In this document: one piece after another, positions 61,401-64,000 of the stretch | Layout of the letters: each line of letters begins with the position of its first letter | Position numbering within the stretch: position 1 is the stretch's first letter | NCBI RefSeq assembly: GCF_035918095.1 | Contig: NZ_CP109137.1 | Location: 3,846,001 to 3,910,000, forward strand | Origin: Streptomyces sp. NBC_01750 | GTDB taxonomy: Bacteria > Actinomycetota > Actinomycetes > Streptomycetales > Streptomycetaceae | Direction: 5' to 3' | DNA: 64,000 nucleotides | Translations under genes and position numbers: made by a program | The notes under the pieces: generated by a model | Database searches by the model: none | What the model was told of the DNA's origin: nothing | What the model saw: only the letters and a program-made list of their open reading frames with translations

Positions 61401-63396
61401 CTGGGCGCACGGGACGACACCGTCAACACGGGAGACGTGGACCCGTCAGGCGATCTCGTTGATCCGGGCGCGTGAGATGTTCGGCAGCGCCCCGGCACTC
61501 GACGCACTGGGGGCCGAACTGGGCGGCGCGATGGCCGCGTTCGCATCCCGCATGCCGGGCACACAGCCGTACGGGCAGGGCATCGCGGCCGAGTACCTGC
61601 TTGAGGAGCTGTCCTCCGGAGAGTCCTTCGCCACGAGCGCAGCGGCCCGTACCCTGCTCGACAAGTTCCGCCGGGCTGTCGGCTCGTCCCCGTACGACGA
61701 GGACGTACGCGCCCACCTTGCGGCCCAGGACGCCGCCGGCGCGCACCGGCTCGTCGAAGGCTGGCTCCTCTCGTACGCGGCCAGCTGCGGCGAGAACATC
61801 GACCCCGGCGACCTCGCCGAGGCCGTCGCGCTCGAGGTAACTCCCGCCCTGCCACGCCACGACGTGGACGCACCCATGACGGCTGCCGTCGGCGGCCTGC
61901 TCGGCACGCACCCGCGGATCACCCACCGCACCCTGCAGCTCCGACTCGACGAATTCCTCCACCGGACCGCCGACTTCGCCGACCGGGTCGCCCCGGGCTT
62001 CCGCGCGTACCAGAAACTGCGCGCCACGCTCGTCGCCGCCGAGCGCACCCGGTTGCGCCTCGACGAATACCGCCCCCGCGTCATGTCCTCGTTCGTACGC
62101 AACCGGCTCGTCGACGAGGTGTACCTGCCCCTCATCGGTGACAACCTCGCCAAGCAGCTCGGAGCGGCCGGAAACGGCAAGCGGACCGACAGCAGCGGTC
62201 TGCTGCTGCTCGTCTCGCCGCCCGGCTACGGCAAGACGACGCTCATGGAGTACGTCGCCGACCGCCTCGGCCTGCTTCTGGTGAAGGTCGACGGACCGGC
62301 CCTCGGCCGCACCACCACCTCCCTGGATCCGGCGGAGGCGCCGGACGCCACAGCCCGCCAGGAGGTCGAGAAGATCAACTTCGCGCTGGCGGCAGGCAAC
62401 AACGTCCTGCTGTACCTGGACGACATCCAGCACACCTCACCGGAGCTGCTGCAGAAGTTCATCCCGCTGTGCGACGCCACCCGCACCCTGGGCGGCCACG
62501 ACCTGCGCGGCAAGCGCTTTGCGGTCTGCATGGCCGGCAACCCCTACACCGAGTCCGGGCAGCGCTTCCGCATCCCAGACATGCTCGCCAACCGCGCCGA
62601 TGTCTGGAACCTCGGCGACGTCCTGACCGGGAAGGAGGACGTCTTCGCGTTGAGCTTCATCGAGAACGCCCTCACCTCCAACCCGGTCCTCGCTCCTCTC
62701 GCCGGACGGGACCGCGCCGACCTCGACGTGCTCGTCCGTCTGGCGGCCGAAGACCCCACTGTCCGCCGCGACCTGCTCGCGCACCCGTACGCACCCGCCG
62801 AGCTCGACCGGATCCTCGCCGTACTGCGGCATCTGCTCACCGCCCGCGAGACGGTCCTCGCGGTCAACGGGGCGTACATGGCCTCCGCCGCCCAGTCCGA
62901 CGCCACTCGCACCGAACCGCCTTTCCAGCTCCAGGGCTCGTACCGCAACCTGAACAAGATTGCCCAGCGCATCGTGCCCGTCATGAACGCCTCGGAACTC
63001 GCAGCCGTCATCGACGACCACTACAAGGGCGAGGCCCAGACCCTCACTGCGGGCGCCGAGGCCAACCTCCTCAAGCTCGCCGAACTGCGCTCCACCCTGA
63101 CCGATAAGCAGGCCGCCCGCTGGGCCGAGATCAAGTCCCCCTATGCACGCCGACAGGCGCTGGGCGGCCCCGAGGAGGACCCCCTCACGCGGGCCGTGGC
63201 CGCCCTCGGCCTGCTCGCCGACCGGGTGGCCGCGGTGGAATCCGCGATCGTCCGGGCTGCCGATCCCCGCCATTTGCTCAGCGCTCCTCACGCCACGGGA
63301 CACGAGGCGAATCCCAAAGGATCACGTGACCGGCAGGACGGGGAAAGGTCAGGTTCGGGGCCTGGGGCCGCACGTACGCTTCCGGTCGATCGGTAG
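58414..63396 (+). CDS. Giant AAA ATPase (DUF3686-type 'DNA repair ATPase')
   Basis: A 1660-residue protein. The N-terminal part (about 20-470) looks beta-rich with repeats such as DRLLAVFRTGEKAEDIRVLR and is the region I recall as DUF3686. Residues about 520-870 are coiled coil. The AAA module is at about 1265-1420: Walker A PPGYGKTTLMEYVADRLG, Walker B NVLLYLDDIQHTSPELLQKF, sensor 1 FAVCMAGNPYTESGQRFRIP, and arginine-rich region after it. No membrane segment. Often annotated DNA repair ATPase without direct proof. It lies 84 bases behind the flotillin gene, suggesting that the two act together at the membrane. Confidence 0.8.
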   Translation: MATATTVPTAGGMDAGTYEVLRDRLAAQAIELARRAEALNSARIAEFGSTELALTGTERISTETACLPRDIVVVGDKLLFGCSALAALTPRTSVGDVFTLYDRDLNRLAEDAAPGLLDDADFVQEFAALCRYYQGARLTRLRRVEDRLLAVFRTGEKAEDIRVLRWALTPAGEARFMDARGERDHSSLPSHDVTWVETARDDHVLGRHPHISIGAELFVATVGGTLTVKSENDTESGEGIYSEGVDEPLQSLADAEVAYARVGTLILLRVRPYKEDNPRHLVFNALTKSVVRLDGIGRACRRLPDDQGIVFPGGYCLATGAVKTFDAQTAADWEFERAVRSPNGEDVLYAFHSRDEGRSLLLPYNLIRKEVASPLSCRGYDLFDDGTLAVLRAPDSDEPARIHLVQLWRSPYVCDTHAAATPVGSGPLARIGNADLVRGISDCLAIARQATETTPPGELYEALVAVCTRAADQYHWLGDADAGDLRSLLDDVRATAGQVLDEFETVQTLTRQAADALDESAAQIGRLVRRIRGEAPASAEEWIARITELRASQGHLMTLKEMRYADTERIEALAHDVEADIASAAQRAVAFLRREDAFAGYHTEVEQLTADAETIATVAEAGPVAERLEERALGLQTLTEVVAGLNIGDATVRTSILERIAEVLGGANRARATLHGRRRELLDREGRAEFSAEFALLGQSVTGALAAADSPESCDAQLARLLLQLENLESRFADHDDFLTDIAQKRAEVYEAFSARKQTLQDARARRAERLADSALRVLDAIVRRASTVDSLDAVNTYFTSDPMVAKVRHTAEELRTLGDQARAEELDGRLKAARQEAGRALRDRTELFADGGGTIRLGRHRFAVTTQAPELTLVPHGDGLAFALTGTDYRSAVTDPEFTDTRPYWRQPLPSESPEVYRAEYLAARMLAEHGAEALSGGDLPAVVRQAAEAAYDEGYERGVHDDDATAILSVVLRLREDAGLLRYPAAARAAAQLFWAHGTTPSTRETWTRQAISLIRAREMFGSAPALDALGAELGGAMAAFASRMPGTQPYGQGIAAEYLLEELSSGESFATSAAARTLLDKFRRAVGSSPYDEDVRAHLAAQDAAGAHRLVEGWLLSYAASCGENIDPGDLAEAVALEVTPALPRHDVDAPMTAAVGGLLGTHPRITHRTLQLRLDEFLHRTADFADRVAPGFRAYQKLRATLVAAERTRLRLDEYRPRVMSSFVRNRLVDEVYLPLIGDNLAKQLGAAGNGKRTDSSGLLLLVSPPGYGKTTLMEYVADRLGLLLVKVDGPALGRTTTSLDPAEAPDATARQEVEKINFALAAGNNVLLYLDDIQHTSPELLQKFIPLCDATRTLGGHDLRGKRFAVCMAGNPYTESGQRFRIPDMLANRADVWNLGDVLTGKEDVFALSFIENALTSNPVLAPLAGRDRADLDVLVRLAAEDPTVRRDLLAHPYAPAELDRILAVLRHLLTARETVLAVNGAYMASAAQSDATRTEPPFQLQGSYRNLNKIAQRIVPVMNASELAAVIDDHYKGEAQTLTAGAEANLLKLAELRSTLTDKQAARWAEIKSPYARRQALGGPEEDPLTRAVAALGLLADRVAAVESAIVRAADPRHLLSAPHATGHEANPKGSRDRQDGERSGSGPGAARTLPVDR

Positions 63397-63403
63397 GCTG
63401 CGC

Positions 63404-63577
63404 CGCCCGGCTGGGCCAGGCGGTGGTGTCGAGCAATTCGCGTTTGATGGTGGCGAAGAAGGCCACAGCCCGCACAGCGATCTTCGACTTCATCGAAAGC
63501 TGGTACAACTTGCACCGTCTCCACAGCAGCCTCGGCTACGTCAGTCCCGCCGACTACGAGGCCGCTCTCGCGGCCTG
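63404..63577. pseudogene. IS3-family transposase remnant with internal inversion
   Basis: On the plus strand RTAIFDFIESWYNLHRLHSS, LGYVSPADYEAALAA and a stop (to 63577) is the C-terminus of IS3-group OrfB. Immediately before it, on the minus strand, FFATIKRELLDTTAWPSRAA reads the segment that should directly precede it in the same protein. The two adjacent parts are in opposite orientation. The rest of the element is missing. Confidence 0.75.
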
Positions 63578-63777
63578 AACACCACACCGATGGTGTCCGT
63601 CAAAGCGGAACAAGCGCACTCCGCTGAACGCACCACGAGGCGACAGCCCACCCCATCATGAGGGCGGCTCGACCGGGAGCCCTCGCACGCAAGCATCATT
63701 CCCTCGCGCCGATGGATGTTCCTGCTGTACCGAAGCCTCCTTGCTACAACCTCAACGGTCGGGCGGTAGCGAGGCGT

Positions 63778-64000
63778 CAGCGCCGGAGATCTGAAGTAAG
63801 TGTGATCCATCCGTCCGGGATCCAGCCTTCGAGGTAGCCCTCCACAAATTCCACAAGCTCCGAAGTGCCGAGCGAGGGCAGCCTCAGGACGGCCTGACGC
63901 CATGGCATCCACAACCACGATGCGGAGCAGGAACGTTCAGCGTGCGCCGTGAACAGGCGCTTGCGATGCGCGGCCGCTCCGTGGGGATAGACATCCAGCC
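63778..64000 (-). CDS. Partial gene: Nudix-like family C-terminus, runs off the window
   Basis: The minus strand is open from the right edge to a stop at 63778, encoding RKRLFTAHAERSCSASWLWM, RQAVLRLPSLGTSELVEFVE and GYLEGWIPDGWITLTSDLRR. The GYLxGWxPDGxITL tail is shared with the Nudix-like protein at 5398-5871, so it is a member of the same family. The 5' part is outside the window. Confidence 0.55.

Noticed and set aside
63541..63918. 125-residue minus-strand frame overlapping the right-edge gene
   Set aside because: It is read in a different frame from the partial Nudix-like gene, which has the recognisable GYLEGWIPDG tail.

Overview
The window is high-GC actinobacterial DNA. Gene content, GTG/TTG starts, four-base ATGA overlaps and the core gene order (divisome/molybdenum cofactor genes, galU, penicillin acylase, FmdB protein, MTA phosphorylase, mscL, hrdD) all point to a Streptomyces chromosome. 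This is inferred from the sequence; no database search was possible.

Layout. (1) 1-10.3 kb is an accessory segment on the 3' side of a tRNA-Ala(CGC). It holds an MFS exporter, a broken defence-type locus (AIPR abortive-infection protein and an SMC-like ATPase, both lacking their 5' parts and meeting head to head, a small cysteine-containing partner and a helicase-like remnant), a degenerate Nudix-like gene, a coiled-coil/winged-helix protein, an HTH protein, and a tyrosine-recombinase-like gene overlapping a DDE transposase-like gene. (2) 10.3-34.5 kb is conserved core: tRNA-Ala, sepX/glpR, rimJ, mogA/moaB, moaC, glp (moeA), galU, 5-FTHF cyclo-ligase, penicillin acylase, K+/H+ antiporter with a CTG start, MFS, a CIRCE-preceded FmdB protein, MTAP, a SAF protein, mscL, P1 peptidase, an internally duplicated protein, a DHA2 exporter with a WYL regulator, hrdD behind a textbook sigma-R promoter, GNAT, and a DODA dioxygenase divergent from MarR. 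(3) 34.6-40.3 kb: DHA2 exporter with a TetR regulator and two perfect operators, M6 metalloprotease, acyl-CoA synthetase. (4) 40.6-41.1 kb: insertion-sequence remnants. (5) 41.1-54.2 kb is an ion-homeostasis island: two FluC/CrcB fluoride channels around a DUF190 protein, a pyrophosphatase, a SulP permease, a truncated nhaA, trkA with a doubly broken trkH, then a CPA1 antiporter / CBS / NhaD-ArsB permease / CBS operon and a frameshifted ion channel. (6) 54.3-63.4 kb is a divergent locus: a PucR-type regulator against a YqiJ-like membrane protein, a flotillin (YqiK-like) and a 1660-residue AAA ATPase, with a perfect palindrome between. (7) 63.4-64 kb: an IS3 remnant with a small internal inversion and a partial Nudix-like C-terminus at the edge.

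How it works together. The core block joins cell division (SepX with the gephyrin-like Glp) to molybdenum-cofactor genes, UDP-glucose supply and stress control (sigma-R to HrdD, probable HrcA/CIRCE). The ion island reads as a fluoride/monovalent-cation stress module in which several transport genes have been lost. The strongest candidate for an under-described system is the regulator/YqiJ/flotillin/giant-ATPase locus at 54.3-63.4 kb. It looks like a membrane-microdomain scaffold paired with a very large AAA machine.
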